Source: Daucus carota subsp. sativus (lineage: Eukaryota > Streptophyta > Magnoliopsida > Apiales > Apiaceae). Taken from it: a DNA stretch of 64,000 bases. The notes beneath the pieces were generated by a model. That model was not told the DNA's origin. It saw nothing but the letters and a program-made list of their open reading frames with translations, and made no database searches. Position numbers and translations under genes: made by a program. Below are positions 21,781 to 32,324 of this stretch, piece after piece (position 1 is the first letter of the stretch; each line of letters begins with the position of its first letter). The stretch is from NCBI RefSeq assembly GCF_001625215.2, contig NC_030385.2:34249598-34313597 (forward strand), in the 5' to 3' direction.

Positions 21781-22125
21781 AGGGGTGGCAAAATCCGACA
21801 AGACCCGAAACTGACTCGAAAAAATATGAATTAGGGTCGGGATTTTTGACTTTCCGTTTGTAATGTTGCAAATTAAAGACCAATAATATTATTTTTATTG
21901 CTTTATTCAAAATTTCAGGTCATTTTGGGTCGTGTTAAAAATGATCAACTTGAGTTCAAGTTAAACATGTCAGTTTCGGGTAATTCGGGTACCTACCAGG
22001 TTGGGTTCGTGTCATGATTTCTCAACCCCGTTTCGGGTTCGGGTTGAGTTCAGATTCGTATAAAAAAACCCAGGTACGTTCAACTCGGCACGAACCCGAC
22101 CGGTTCCCCAAAATTGCCACCGCCC
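21781..22125. mobile_element. Degenerate hAT-like MITE rich in GGGTTCGGG motifs
   Basis: Ends AGGGGTGGCAA and (complement of the right end) AGGGCGGTGGCAA form imperfect inverted repeats. Subterminal repeats of CGGGTTCGGGT type are typical of non-autonomous hAT elements. The flanking 8-mers do not match, so the target duplication has decayed or the borders are slightly wrong. Confidence 0.5.
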
Positions 22126-22166
22126 TATCTGAGTCTGTACATATATTAGCTCAAAACATTATTTTA

Positions 22167-22664
22167 TACTCCCTTTTACTCCCTCCGTATCTTTTTTCTT
22201 TTCCTATTTGTAATGTCGGTACTGTTCATAACATGAGACAAATTACTAATTTACATCTGATCTATAAAACTAAATATAGTCATGAGTGATCTTGTTAGAT
22301 TCGTATTCACGAGTACTTTAATACGGTGAAGTTTTTATATTTAATGCTACTACGAAATGAAAGATATTAACGATCAAAAGTGTGTGTTGGCAAACGTGAA
22401 AAGTACAAACATGAAAAGTATTTAGGGACGGAGGGAGTACTATTTTAACTGATAATTGACTTTTTGACACGTATATTAAAATATAAAAAATATTATCTAC
22501 ACTTAATAAAAATTCAATTCTTATATTAAATAAAAGTTTAGATTTAAAATTTTTATCTGATATAAATTTTATAAAGTATAACTATATTTAGGTGTGATTT
22601 TTTAACATTTTAAAATACGTGTAAAAAAATATAAAAAACAATTAATATGAAACTCGGGGAATAA
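22167..22664. mobile_element. Outer Stowaway MITE, split by a second Stowaway
   Basis: The interior from 22440 (TTTTAACTGATAATTGACTT ... AATACGTGTAAAAAAAT) aligns with the complement of the 91-329 element. Its left terminal repeat is split at TA: TACTCCCTTT lies at 22167-22176, before the inner element. Confidence 0.65.
22177..22439. mobile_element. Inner Stowaway MITE inserted in the terminal repeat of another
   Basis: Begins TACTCCCTCCGTATC and ends GGGACGGAGGGAGTA. These are inverted ends with TA borders, 263 bp. Confidence 0.75.
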
Positions 22665-22814
22665 TATTATTGGACTTGTCCCGAAATAAAAATATGGATA
22701 AGGATAGTGTTTGTCTAAGGGAAGAAAATGGAGGCTGGCCCTTGGTTATACAGAGCTGACCTTCACTCTTTGGCTTGGTCATAATGTATACTTGACGGAT
22801 TGAGTCGAGTGTGA

Positions 22815-23037
22815 GCGGTTTTTTCCTAAAATCGCGAATCAGCTCGCGCATATGATTTAAGAAAATCCGTAAATCGCAATCGTACTGTGTAATATAAAAC
22901 TGCGTAAATCACATCACGTGCGTTTCGTGCGGTTTGTGTTGTTTATAAATTAAAAAAACTATACTTTTGAATGACAATATAAATATAATTTTAGATTATA
23001 TATATTTAAAAATAATTTTTATAATATATATATATAT

Positions 23038-23082
<45 letters not shown>

Positions 23083-23715
23083 AATTCAAAATTACGGTAC
23101 TCATCAAAGGAAATATAATATGATAACGATGAAGATGAAAAGATTTCAACACTAACAAATTATTTTATAGAAATATATAATTATAATATTTAATTTGTCG
23201 TCTTAGAGCCTCTGTTCTAAAAGTCGGTGATTAATCACCGATTAATCCCTGTTCCGTAACTCACTGAACTGATTAAATCTCCGATTAATCACCGATCAAC
23301 CCGATTAATCACCGATCAATTCAATTAATCTCCAATTAATCCTTGTTCCGTCACTTCACCGATTAAGTCTGATTCCCGCTTTTTACAACACTGCACTTAG
23401 AGCTAATCTTAATTTATATTATAAAATTATTAAAATTTAGTTGAGTAACTTGAACATATATAAAACATAGGAGATAACATTATAAAAATAATTTATCTAT
23501 AAATATATATTTGTAATTATGATATATTTTTAAATATTAGAAAATAGCGGTGCCGTTTGAACCGCGCTTGTATAATGTTAAACCGCAACCCGCCCCGCAC
23601 CGCGCGGTTTTTTAAAATTTCAACCCGTAACCGCACCACGAAAAATAAAAATCGCATTTTGCGGTGTGGTGCGGAGCAGTGCGTGTGGTTCATGCGGTTT
23701 GATGAATACCTTGGT
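22815..23715. mobile_element. Composite AT-rich repeat with GCGGTTT-rich ends (hAT-like debris)
   Basis: Both ends are rich in GCGGTTT/AACCGC words in inverted orientation (22820-22945 and 23545-23705), like the subterminal repeats of the hAT element at 29074-29963. Between them are a (TA)n run (about 23018-23078) and the GATTAATC cluster. No gene is seen and borders are approximate. Confidence 0.4.
23225..23375. repeat. Cluster of GATTAATC / CCGATTAATC motifs
   Basis: About ten GATTAAT or CGATCAA words in 150 bp, several as short palindromes (GGTGATTAATCACC). The word CCTTGTTCCGT or CCCTGTTCCGT occurs on both sides. Probably subterminal repeats of a decayed DNA transposon. Confidence 0.55.
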
Positions 23716-23719
23716 TTGA

Positions 23720-25100
23720 ACATATGAAATGGACAGGCTATTTCTTGTCATGGAGTATCTACCGATCGATAAATTGTTGGTTAGATAATAAGCTTTCTTG
23801 AATGAAAGAATTATCACGGTGAATTGCCGATGCTCGTTGAGATTTATTCTCATTTTCAAAAAAAAAAAAAAAAATTATATGGCATTGAATTAAGGAACAT
23901 TAGGTTGCTGCTATGTATTTTTCCTGGCCACATTTTGGCTTGTCTTCCTTGTCATTTCAGTTTTAACAGACAAACATATCAGTCAGGTTTGTTTCTGTTT
24001 CATATGCCACCAGAGTTTCGATTCTGATATTTCATCCTCCAGCTCTCTTTTCTGATGTCTGTTCTCATATATTGGATCTTTTACCAGGTAGTAGGTGTTT
24101 CTACAAGAAGCAAATTCAGCATTTCAGAAGTTTGAGATGTATGAGGGGGGGTTGATAAAGAAATTATTCAGGAACTATAAGCTGTCTGGAGTGTCCAAAC
24201 AATTCTCAAAAAACTCAGAAAGTCCTATTATGGAAGCCTTGCCCATCAACCGGTAAATACTCCAAAGTGTTTTTTAAAATTCTTGACTCTGGAGTGCTCA
24301 TATTTTGGATCTCTATCAACTGGTAAAACTTTGGAGGTCTAGGTTTCAACATTAGCCTATTTGGCAGGTAAGATGTATTATATTTTTACATTTATTGGCC
24401 CTCTCATTTGATTTCAAGTTGTGACATTGAGTGGAGAAACCAAAGCAAGTAGCTATGCTAACTACTTGAATTATTAGCTTATAGTCAAATTCTTGGCATC
24501 ATGGAAATTTCTTTGTAGCCGAGTTCTGAGGTTCTTCCGTGGGAGCATTTCTTGTTCATTTTTGTAGCCAGGTTCTGAGGGTCTCATAGAGCATCAGTTT
24601 CTGCTTAGGTTTAGGTGTCGCAATGCATGCATAAATTTAGAATTTTAAGCATATATAACACTAAGCCATGAGGTGTTATGAATCCTCATATAATTTATCC
24701 ACTTAATTATTTTCATTAGCTATAATTCTCAGTATAATGTGATCCTTCAACTACAGCTGTTTTAGCTGATATCGCTACTTATGAAATCATTCAACATGTT
24801 ACTGACTTGTTGATGGTTTTGACGAGGAAGGTGTTGTATGCGCGAAGTATCAGCTAATCAACCTAGAATCAACAAGTGGTCTAATGGCTTGCTTTACTGC
24901 ATATTTTAGCAGAAAGACACCACCTCCAACAAAGTACGGCATAACATTGGAGGAAGGTACATTGATCTCCATCCTACTCTTTTCAGATCGATGTAAGAGG
25001 ATTTCTATGAGAAATAATGACTTGGTTGCATTTATGAGCACTATACTTCACATATGTCTGTAATAACAGCCAAGTGACTTATCATACAGAGGTCTCAAAC
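23720..25100. other. Intergenic, no clear gene
   Basis: A short open stretch near 24136-24250 (begins MYEGGLIKKLFRNYK in one frame) precedes the kinase fragment and could be its first exon, but this cannot be shown. The rest shows nothing recognisable. Confidence 0.4.
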
Positions 25101-25104
25101 ATTC

Positions 25105-25423
25105 AGAACATCATATTGTACTCTTATAAAGAGCTGCGAAGTGCCTGTGATAATTTCGTGCAGTTAATAAGATTGGGATGGGAGGTTTCCGTTCTGTTTA
25201 CAAGATAAGAGAACTTCACAAATTCTCTTATGAATTTATGTATTGTTTGAAGAATGTGAATTATTTCTAGCATATGATTTCACTGTTTTCATATTCAGGG
25301 GAAGCTGAAGGTGGCACCATGGTGGCAGTAAAAGTGCTTTCTGAGGGATCAACTCAGGGCATCCAGGAGTTCTTGACAGAGATAACAATGATCTCTTCTA
25401 TACAACATGATAATCTAGTTAAC
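25105..25423 (+). pseudogene. Receptor-like cytoplasmic kinase N-lobe fragment
   Basis: Two exon remnants. The first (about 25105-25204) reads YSYKELRSACDNF in one frame and IGMGGFRSVYK (glycine loop) in another, so it is frameshifted. The position that should be the donor after TTTACAAG reads ATAAGA instead of GTAAGA. The second (25299-25423), after a good TTTTCATATTCAG acceptor, reads MVAVKVLSEGSTQG and EFLTEI (the VAVK lysine and helix-C Glu), then stops being kinase-like at ...HDNLVN. The rest of the kinase is absent. The wording resembles the At1g16670/CRPK1 type of kinase. It lies between the two duplicated PQT3-like genes. Confidence 0.75.
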
Positions 25424-26447
25424 TCTCGCGCTGCTAGGTAACTCTACTAGGTAACTCTCGCGCTGCTTCAAATTTAATTAGAGCGCTGCAACTGAGTGCC
25501 TTAATATTTCTCACTTTCTTCATGCATGTGCTAACCACCGAAACATTCAGTTCAGCTGGAATGTAAGGAAGGAAATTTGCATTGATCTAATATACTACTA
25601 GAACACACAATGAGCAAATAGTGCTGGGGGAAGACTGTATTCATCATAAAATTATTTCAGAACTTCGCGGAGCTTTCTGTGCTGCGGTAAAGGAATGTGA
25701 TATTACGCACAAACTGCAGCTTTACTATTAAATTCAGGTGGTTAATGTGTTGGCAACTTTCAGGTTAATCACTATGTTCTTTATATTATTCTAGGTCTCG
25801 GAATATCAGTTGTATAGGTAATATCTATATCAGTACAAAAAGATTCATTAGGAGAGTTCTCTTAAGTATAAGAATGTAAGATTTATATAAACTACACTAT
25901 GATTAAAAGGCCAATACATGTTGCAGCAAGACAACATTCTGTTTGAAGCAGTATAAACAAACGCAGAATGACAGGCCGAGGAAAATTTAATAGCAGTAGC
26001 TATAGATAAAGCCATATGCTTAAAAACTTAGTCTAAGCATAGAAACATGCAGGTGCATCCATATGTTTTCTAGATCGACAGTGCTTAGGTCTTGTTACTG
26101 CTAAACCCGAATGTATAGGTGATTTATGTTACTTGGAGAGGGCTGCAAAGTATAAGAGACAAAATCTATCAAACAAGCACCACAAGTTCATAATACTTTT
26201 CACCAGAATTGGCAACATAACTATTAGGTAATTTAATGATGATATAATTATTAACTGTTGTTTGGGAAAAGAAGACAGACTTTCTTATTATATAAAGAAC
26301 ATATATAAATTCAACTCATATAATAAGTGCAAATATTTTTATTTCACAATAGAAAAGCATTACAATTTACAACTTAAGTTTCCTCCCTCTCAAATTCTCA
26401 GTACAGGCTCATTTCACAGATTGATTTCTCTCTACATAGTTCAGTAT

Positions 26448-28565
26448 TCAAAACACAGATAATTCACTGATGCTTGCTGCTATGACCCTCTTCTCCGTCC
26501 ACCCTCTACCAGTACGCCTACTGTCTGCCACTACAGGGACAGGTGATGTTTCAATTTTAGAAGGCCTCCTCTTGAAGTGTCTGTGGTCGTCATCATGGTT
26601 GTCAGCAGACTCATAAATATTCTTCGACGTGGCAACTGCAGTGTTCCATTGGTCCTCGTGGTATTGATTTGATGTCATACTGTGGCTTCTGTGATGACTC
26701 AAACCATTAACAGTAGAATTACCAAGCTTTCTTTTCTTGAGGACTGCCATCTTCCCTTCTGGATTTGTTATGCGAGCCAAGACACTGGCTTTACGTTTCC
26801 AGGCATACTCTGATTTCCCAGTCCCAAATTTCACAAGGTCCCTCTGAGGCGGTACGGGCATCACATGTGGTGCTCCAAATGGACTGTAATGAAAGGCACC
26901 TCCAAATGGAATCGACATTGACCCGAGGCCAGGATTCATAAAGGGGATTTGTCCCCAATAGGGCCGGCCAAACCCATCATATCCAGTTTGCATGCAATTC
27001 CAATAAGAACTATAACCAGAAGATTTCAGCGGCATATGTGCAGAGTCTTGAAGAGGACTCGACTGCATATCTGTAAATTTCTTCTTTTTCTTTTCTGCAT
27101 CCCCAGGAGTTGGCTTCTGCATTTCTTCATCAGTCACTGGAGGACACATATGTGACCCTGGTTCCTTCGTACACTCTTGTGCACATTCAGAAACTTCTTT
27201 TTCTTTTGAACACTGAATCTTAGGTTGCATATCCGCATCAGTCACTGGAGGACATATCTGAGACCCTGGTTCTCCCGCACACTCGCGCACAGCTTCAGGT
27301 AATTCAACAACTTTTCTGACAGTCACTTTACCCAAGTTTTCATTTACATCTTTGTCAGATTCTATTGGTCCTGTCATCTCCTCAACCATTGTATTGCCTC
27401 CACTATTAGGTGCAAGCAAAACCTCCTTTGAAGGTTCAGAAAACTTAGGTGATGGAACCTTAGAACAAGAAAAAGCACTGCCACCATCACTCCCACTGCC
27501 TTTAGTGGACTCCAAAATTTGAACAATGGTATCCCTCACTGTCTTGTTAGGTATAAGATCATCGGCAAGCACATTTTTGGCCCCGCAAGTACACAACGAA
27601 TTGGACATGATAAAATCTCTAATGCACTTGTCACAAAAAGTCTCAAAGCAGCACTTACTAGCTAAAACAGCGTCTTTCATAACTGCCTTGCAGATAGGAC
27701 AATGAAGCTCTGCAGGGAGGACAGGAGCAGAACGCGTCGAGGGTATTCCTTGCATCTCCTTCTCAAAAGCAGACTCATCTGGTTTTAAAACAGCTAAACT
27801 GCCACCTGGTAATACATATGAACCATCTGGGCAAGCCACTAGCATAGAATTAGGAATGCCTCTTGGTGGCTGATATCTTTTGATATCAAAATCACGGTCA
27901 CCGTTAGTTGGACAATGCTGGATAAAATGCCCAGGCACCTTGCACCTACGGCATATATAGCCTGGCAAGGGTGTTATGTTGTCCGACATGCCTCCTTTAC
28001 CAAACCCACGGCCAAAGCCTCTCCCACCCATACCACCAGGCCCAAATCTATCAGCAGGAGATTGACGCTGCCTCCACTTCAAAGCAGAAGATTTAATTCG
28101 ATCACTAATCTTGCTGTGCACATCAGCTTTACTAGTACCAGCATCCTGAACAACTTCAGACGGCGACAAATCATTCCAAAATTCAACCCATTCTGATTCT
28201 TGAGGAAACACACAAGTAGATGGTTGATCAAAGGCATTGTCCTCCTTTAACTTGTTCTCCACCAAAGAATCATCCTCCTGTTCCGGAGTAGCAGGAGGGT
28301 CGATTACAATAGGCATGCAGAAACATCTAGGCGCACGACGTACAATAAGATAAGTACCTTTAGGAATCAAAGCTTCCCCATCAAGATACTCTTCATCAGT
28401 ATCAGCATTAACAAGAGTGAGGCTATCATAATGAATTTTATTACGCTTGCCAGAACACTTTTTCTTAAGTACATAATCTTTTACATCAGAAGCAGTGGTA
28501 TAATGCCAGTCAATAGGGAGAGAATCATAATCTTTCGCACTTTTAAACTTGTAAAAAACTTCCAT
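26448..28565 (-). CDS. PQT3-like E3 ubiquitin ligase, copy 2 (shorter)
   Basis: 705 aa, same start (MEVFYKFKSAKDYD) and intact DWNN, zinc knuckle (CRRCKVPGHFIQHC) and RING-like domain (CPICKAV ... CCFETFCDKC ... CTCGAKN). Compared with copy 1 it has five extra residues after the DWNN domain. It lacks about 50 residues of the second CSKVPSP/PPVTDE module and exactly 80 residues in the C-terminal region, where copy 1 carries a Lys/Arg-rich stretch and a Pro run. All changes keep the frame, so this looks like a working paralogue. Gly in the RING loop of copy 1 (CCFGTF) is Glu here. Confidence 0.88.
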   Translation of the reverse strand: MEVFYKFKSAKDYDSLPIDWHYTTASDVKDYVLKKKCSGKRNKIHYDSLTLVNADTDEEYLDGEALIPKGTYLIVRRAPRCFCMPIVIDPPATPEQEDDSLVENKLKEDNAFDQPSTCVFPQESEWVEFWNDLSPSEVVQDAGTSKADVHSKISDRIKSSALKWRQRQSPADRFGPGGMGGRGFGRGFGKGGMSDNITPLPGYICRRCKVPGHFIQHCPTNGDRDFDIKRYQPPRGIPNSMLVACPDGSYVLPGGSLAVLKPDESAFEKEMQGIPSTRSAPVLPAELHCPICKAVMKDAVLASKCCFETFCDKCIRDFIMSNSLCTCGAKNVLADDLIPNKTVRDTIVQILESTKGSGSDGGSAFSCSKVPSPKFSEPSKEVLLAPNSGGNTMVEEMTGPIESDKDVNENLGKVTVRKVVELPEAVRECAGEPGSQICPPVTDADMQPKIQCSKEKEVSECAQECTKEPGSHMCPPVTDEEMQKPTPGDAEKKKKKFTDMQSSPLQDSAHMPLKSSGYSSYWNCMQTGYDGFGRPYWGQIPFMNPGLGSMSIPFGGAFHYSPFGAPHVMPVPPQRDLVKFGTGKSEYAWKRKASVLARITNPEGKMAVLKKRKLGNSTVNGLSHHRSHSMTSNQYHEDQWNTAVATSKNIYESADNHDDDHRHFKRRPSKIETSPVPVVADSRRTGRGWTEKRVIAASISELSVF

Positions 28566-29073
28566 AATGTTAACAATCACAAAACCCTAGAATTTCAAAG
28601 GCCTAGTCAAGAGAACTTCAACTCTCTAGGCCCGATATTCAACAACAAACGGAAAACAATGTATGTGTAAAGAAACACAAAACTAAAAGATTTCGAGTAG
28701 AGACAGAGAGATCAAACCAAGTTTTGCGAAACCGAACAAAGATGAAGACAGCAAGCCCGCTTCCCAGCTACAACAAATTATTTATTATCTTCAACAAAAT
28801 CAATGACACTGGAACACGACGATCAGGGCAACTCAATCTTGCTCACCAAGCCTAAAAAAAACTTGACAATTTCAAGGCCAGAGCTAGGGTTTGCTTTCTT
28901 GATGTTGAGAGAATCTTCTTTTTTGTCTAAACGTAAACATAAAGCAGCTTCTAAGTAGTTGTAACTAGTTTTTCTTAAATTTTTGTTCCATAGTACTCTA
29001 ACGTTGATTGTTTATATAGGCGAGGGTGGTTCTGCAGACACCGGCTTATTTTATTTCACAAAATACCCTCAGT

Positions 29074-29963
29074 TAGAGATGTGCATGGTGCGGTTTGGTG
29101 CGGTTTGCACCTAAAACCGCAACCGGAACCACGAGGTGCGGTTTCTAAAATTGAAAATCGAAACCGCACCAAATATCATTGGTGCGGTTCGGTTTCTAAA
29201 ATGATCGGTTTCGGTTTTATATGGTGCGGTTCGGTTTTCAAACCGTGAAGAGTGTAAAAAAATCTTGATTTTTAACAAGTTCACAAAAATACGCGAAAAA
29301 TAATCATATAATTAAATAACTGAAGAGCTTAGCATCCCTGCAAGTTGCCAAAGCTACCAGTTTTTCTCTAACATAGCAATAACTCATACTTATCCTGTAA
29401 CAATTACAACCAAACCCCTTACAGTGCCTTCACTGAAGTGCACTTCGGGCCATACAACTTCTATAACATTGATTCTGTATGAAAGTTAGTAATGTTTTGT
29501 AAAATAGTGTTGTAAGAAATAGCACCTTTACCTTCTCCATGGTATTAGATTCTGGAAGTGGCTGTTAATAAGAGTTACATCTTTATATTAGTTAATAACC
29601 ACATACTCTCATAATAAGATTTATAAATTCAAAATGACAAATAACTTACAAAAATGCATTAGATTTCATTTATTAGATCAACTGAATATATATGCATAAT
29701 TATATATTTTGTAATATATACAATTAAAATTATATTATATTTCAATATAAACAATAAATAAATAATTATAAATATTATTGCGGTTCGGTTCGGTTTTTAT
29801 TCGGTTTTAAAATTTTTGAAAACCAAAACCACAACCAAAGTATTGGTGCGGTTTTTATTCGGTTCGGTTTCTATTCGGTGCGATTTTATTTGGTGCGGTT
29901 TCGTGCGGTTCTTGCGGTTTTTGGTTCGGTTTCGGTTTGCGGTTCGGTTTTTGCTCATCCCTA
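29074..29963. mobile_element. Non-autonomous hAT element, 890 bp
   Basis: Terminal inverted repeats are TAGAGATGTGCA and, on the other strand, TAGGGATGAGCA. They are flanked by a perfect 8-bp duplication CCCTCAGT (29066-29073 and 29964-29971). Subterminal regions are packed with GGTGCGGTTT and GGTTCGGTTT words. The paralogous site in copy 1 (CCCTCAGTGACCAAATG near 21598) is empty. There is no transposase. It lies about 500 bp upstream of the PQT3-like 2 start codon. Confidence 0.9.
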
Positions 29964-30174
29964 CCCTCAGTGATCAAATGTATATACATTTGTATTTTGA
30001 ACTATAGTATCAAAATCCAATTCTAACTATGATAAGTTAAAGAACTGTTGTTTTATTTCGCAAGGTACCGTTGCTGATCAAATTTATTTATATTTGTTTC
30101 TAAAATTATTAAAATCCGATTCTTACTAGAGTATGTTAAGTTCAAAAACGATATTATACTCATACTTTGAGAAA

Positions 30175-30836
30175 CTCAACTCGCACCCCCTATCTTTATA
30201 TTTGAAGAACGATACGCACCCCCTCCGTTAAATTCCGTTAAAATACTCCTTCCGTCTCAATTTACATGTCCTTTTTGCTTTTCAAGGAGTTAAATTGACT
30301 AATTTTTGACCAACTATTAGAAAATATTTATTTATTATTTTAGGAAATAGAAAGTTACATATTAAAATAGACTAGATTTACTTTTTGATGATTTTTTTTT
30401 TAAATTTTTGTTTAATTAAGTTATCCCTAAGTCAAAATGATTTTACATATCAAATTTTTGTTTAATAAAAGTGTATATATTTATTTTTTATATTTAAAAT
30501 AGTGTGTATTTTAAATACCTAATACACATATCACTAAAAAATTGAAAATCATTTGATATATAAAATCATTTTGATATGGGGATAGCTTAATTAAACAAAA
30601 TTTTTAAAAAAAATATCATCAAAAAGTAAATTTATTCTATTTTACTAGGTAACTTTCTATTTCCTAAAATAATAAATAAATATTTTCTAATAGTTGGTCA
30701 AAAATTAGTCAATTTGACTACTCAAAAAGCAAAAGGGACATGTAAATTGAGACGGAAGAAGTATTTTAACAGAATTTAACGGAAGGGAGTGCATATGATT
30801 CTTGAAATGTAAAGATAGGGGGTGCGAGTTGAGTTA
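30175..30836. repeat. Long palindrome split at its centre by a Stowaway
   Basis: The outer arms (30175-30243 and 30764-30836) are imperfect complements of each other, with words such as CTCGCACCCCCTATCTTTA and TAAAGATAGGGGGTGCGAG. They meet exactly at the borders of the inner element, so the empty site would be a hairpin centred on TA. Confidence 0.8.
30244..30763. mobile_element. Foldback Stowaway MITE, 520 bp
   Basis: Ends TACTCCTTCCGTCTCAATTT and, complementarily, GACGGAAGAAGTA. Almost the whole element is one inverted repeat: ACATGTCCTTTTTGCTTTT at one end and its complement at the other, and GTTGGTCAAAAATTAGTCAA near both. No coding capacity. Confidence 0.85.
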
Positions 30837-31315
30837 TTGAACAATATTTAGGAGCAATTACCTCAAACAAAAATCACAATTCCTCTGCAACTCCACTCAT
30901 GGAATCATCGTAAATTCGTAATTGCTGCTATGAAACACAATGCGCTTATTTCATCATTGCACAAAATTACACCTTGTAAAATCCAACAAAAAGCTGCTGC
31001 CAATCATCCAAAACCTACAAATTAAATTCATAACAATTGGATTAACTTATTCAAAATTTATTAGAGATTTTAGGGTAATTCAAATCTTTTTAATCAAAAA
31101 ATTATTAATTTTTGAACAGCCTATCTTAAACAAAAGAAGATTACACAAATAGTATAAATGTAAATCAAATAAATGCCTCTCACAAAATCATTTCATTAAT
31201 CATCATTTATAGCATAAACCGATTCATCGCATCAGAATAAACCCCATATTCACAATCCAACTAATCCCCAAAGCTGCAAAACATTTAAAACTTTGGGCTA
31301 CAAAACTTAAGAGCC
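30837..31315. other. Intergenic, includes the H2A.X 3' UTR
   Basis: AT-rich sequence. The 3' part next to 31316 is the probable 3' UTR of the minus-strand histone gene. No separate gene seen. Confidence 0.5.
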
Positions 31316-31817
31316 TTAAAACTCCTGAGAAACAGAGCCGATTTGATCTTTCCCTTTCGCAACCTTCTTGGGCAGCAAAACGGAATTGATATTAGGCAGA
31401 ACACCACCGCTCGCAATCGTCACAGACCCCAACAACTTGCTCAGCTCCTCATCGTTCCTCACCGCCAATTGAATGTGCCTCGGGATGATCCTGCTCTTCT
31501 TGTTATCTCGAGCCGCATTTCCCACCAATTCCAACAACTACACACACAAAACACACATTAATACACACACATTTAAGCAATGACATATGAGAGAATGTGA
31601 TTTAGTTCCTTACTTCAGCAGCGAGATATTCGAGAACGGCGGAGAGGTAGACCGGGGACCCGGACCCGACCCGCTGAGCGTACCGGCCGGCTTTGAGGAA
31701 CCGGGCGATCCGACCGACCGGGAACTGCAGACCGGCTTTCTGAGACCGGGACACTGATTTGGTGCCCTTGGATTTGCCTCTGCCGGCGATGCCTTTGCCT
31801 GCTCCTGTTGAACTCAT
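31316..31817 (-). CDS. H2AX: Histone H2A.X (two exons)
   Basis: Exon 1 is 31614-31817 (68 codons) and exon 2 is 31316-31537 (73 codons plus stop), joined in phase 0 across a 76-bp intron (GAA|GTAAGG ... TGTGTGTAG|TTG). The product has 141 aa. It contains the H2A core motifs [39 protein letters not shown] and [13 protein letters not shown], and ends in SQEF. That tail is the SQE-hydrophobic site phosphorylated by ATM/ATR at double-strand breaks and marks the variant as H2A.X. The Lys/Ser-rich N-tail and single intron fit plant H2A.X genes. A promoter with TATA and CCAAT boxes is directly upstream, and a retrotransposon starts about 205 bp above the ATG. Confidence 0.95.
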
Positions 31818-31924
31818 GATTGCGATTACTCAGAAAATGTATAGATACAAACTACAAAGTGTTTGTGTGTATAGGTTTAGGAATTGAAATGGATTTGCGA
31901 TGAAAAGAGAAGATGAGTGTGGAA

Positions 31925-31959
31925 TTTATTTATAGGGAGAGACAGCGGGCTGTGATTGG
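31925..31959 (-). promoter_or_regulatory. H2A.X core promoter: TATA and CCAAT boxes
   Basis: On the minus strand CTATAAATAAA (31925-31935) lies about 110 bp before the ATG, and CCAATCA (31953-31959) lies about 25 bp above it. GCGGGAGTTTT at 32010-32020, one base off an E2F-type site, sits at the edge of the retrotransposon. Confidence 0.65.
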
Positions 31960-32021
31960 AGGAATGGGTTTCACCAGGATTGCCAGCGTGGATGTTTTTG
32001 TTTTACTGTGCGGGAGTTTTA

Positions 32022-32295
32022 TGTCACGTTCGTGTAAATCTTATATTGAACTGAAGAAATGTGTATTGATACTGAATATACTGAATGAATTACAAGCACA
32101 ACAACCCTAACTGTGACAAGAATACAGAGAGAATATGAGAAGAATACAGAGAGAATTTAGGAAGAAGTAGTGTAACTAATCAGCCAAGACTCCTACTATT
32201 CTAGACACAATCTGTTATATAGAATCTGTTTCCCTCTCCTCTCAACCAACTAACTAACTTCAACCAACTAACCACTACTAACCCGGTTCGTGACA
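32022..32295 (-). repeat. 3' LTR of the chromovirus (274 bp)
   Basis: TG..CA ends. Lies next to the H2A.X promoter and points toward the gene. Confidence 0.95.
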
Positions 32296-32308
32296 ATCGC
32301 TCCCTCTT
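32296..32308 (-). other. Polypurine tract of the chromovirus
   Basis: AAGAGGGAGCGAT on the minus strand, directly before the 3' LTR. Confidence 0.8.
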
Positions 32309-32324
32309 AAACACAAGCTTGTCC

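Larger units (their letters stand above)
25590..30065. repeat. Segmental duplication, copy 2 (contains PQT3-like gene 2)
   Basis: Aligns with 17480-21740 in the same orientation, including the 3' flank, coding region, leader and upstream sequence. The exception is the hAT insertion at 29074-29963 and several small indels. Confidence 0.88.

Noticed and set aside
24136-24250. Open stretch before the kinase fragment as its first exon
   Set aside because: No splice link or family motif could be shown, so it was left as spacer.
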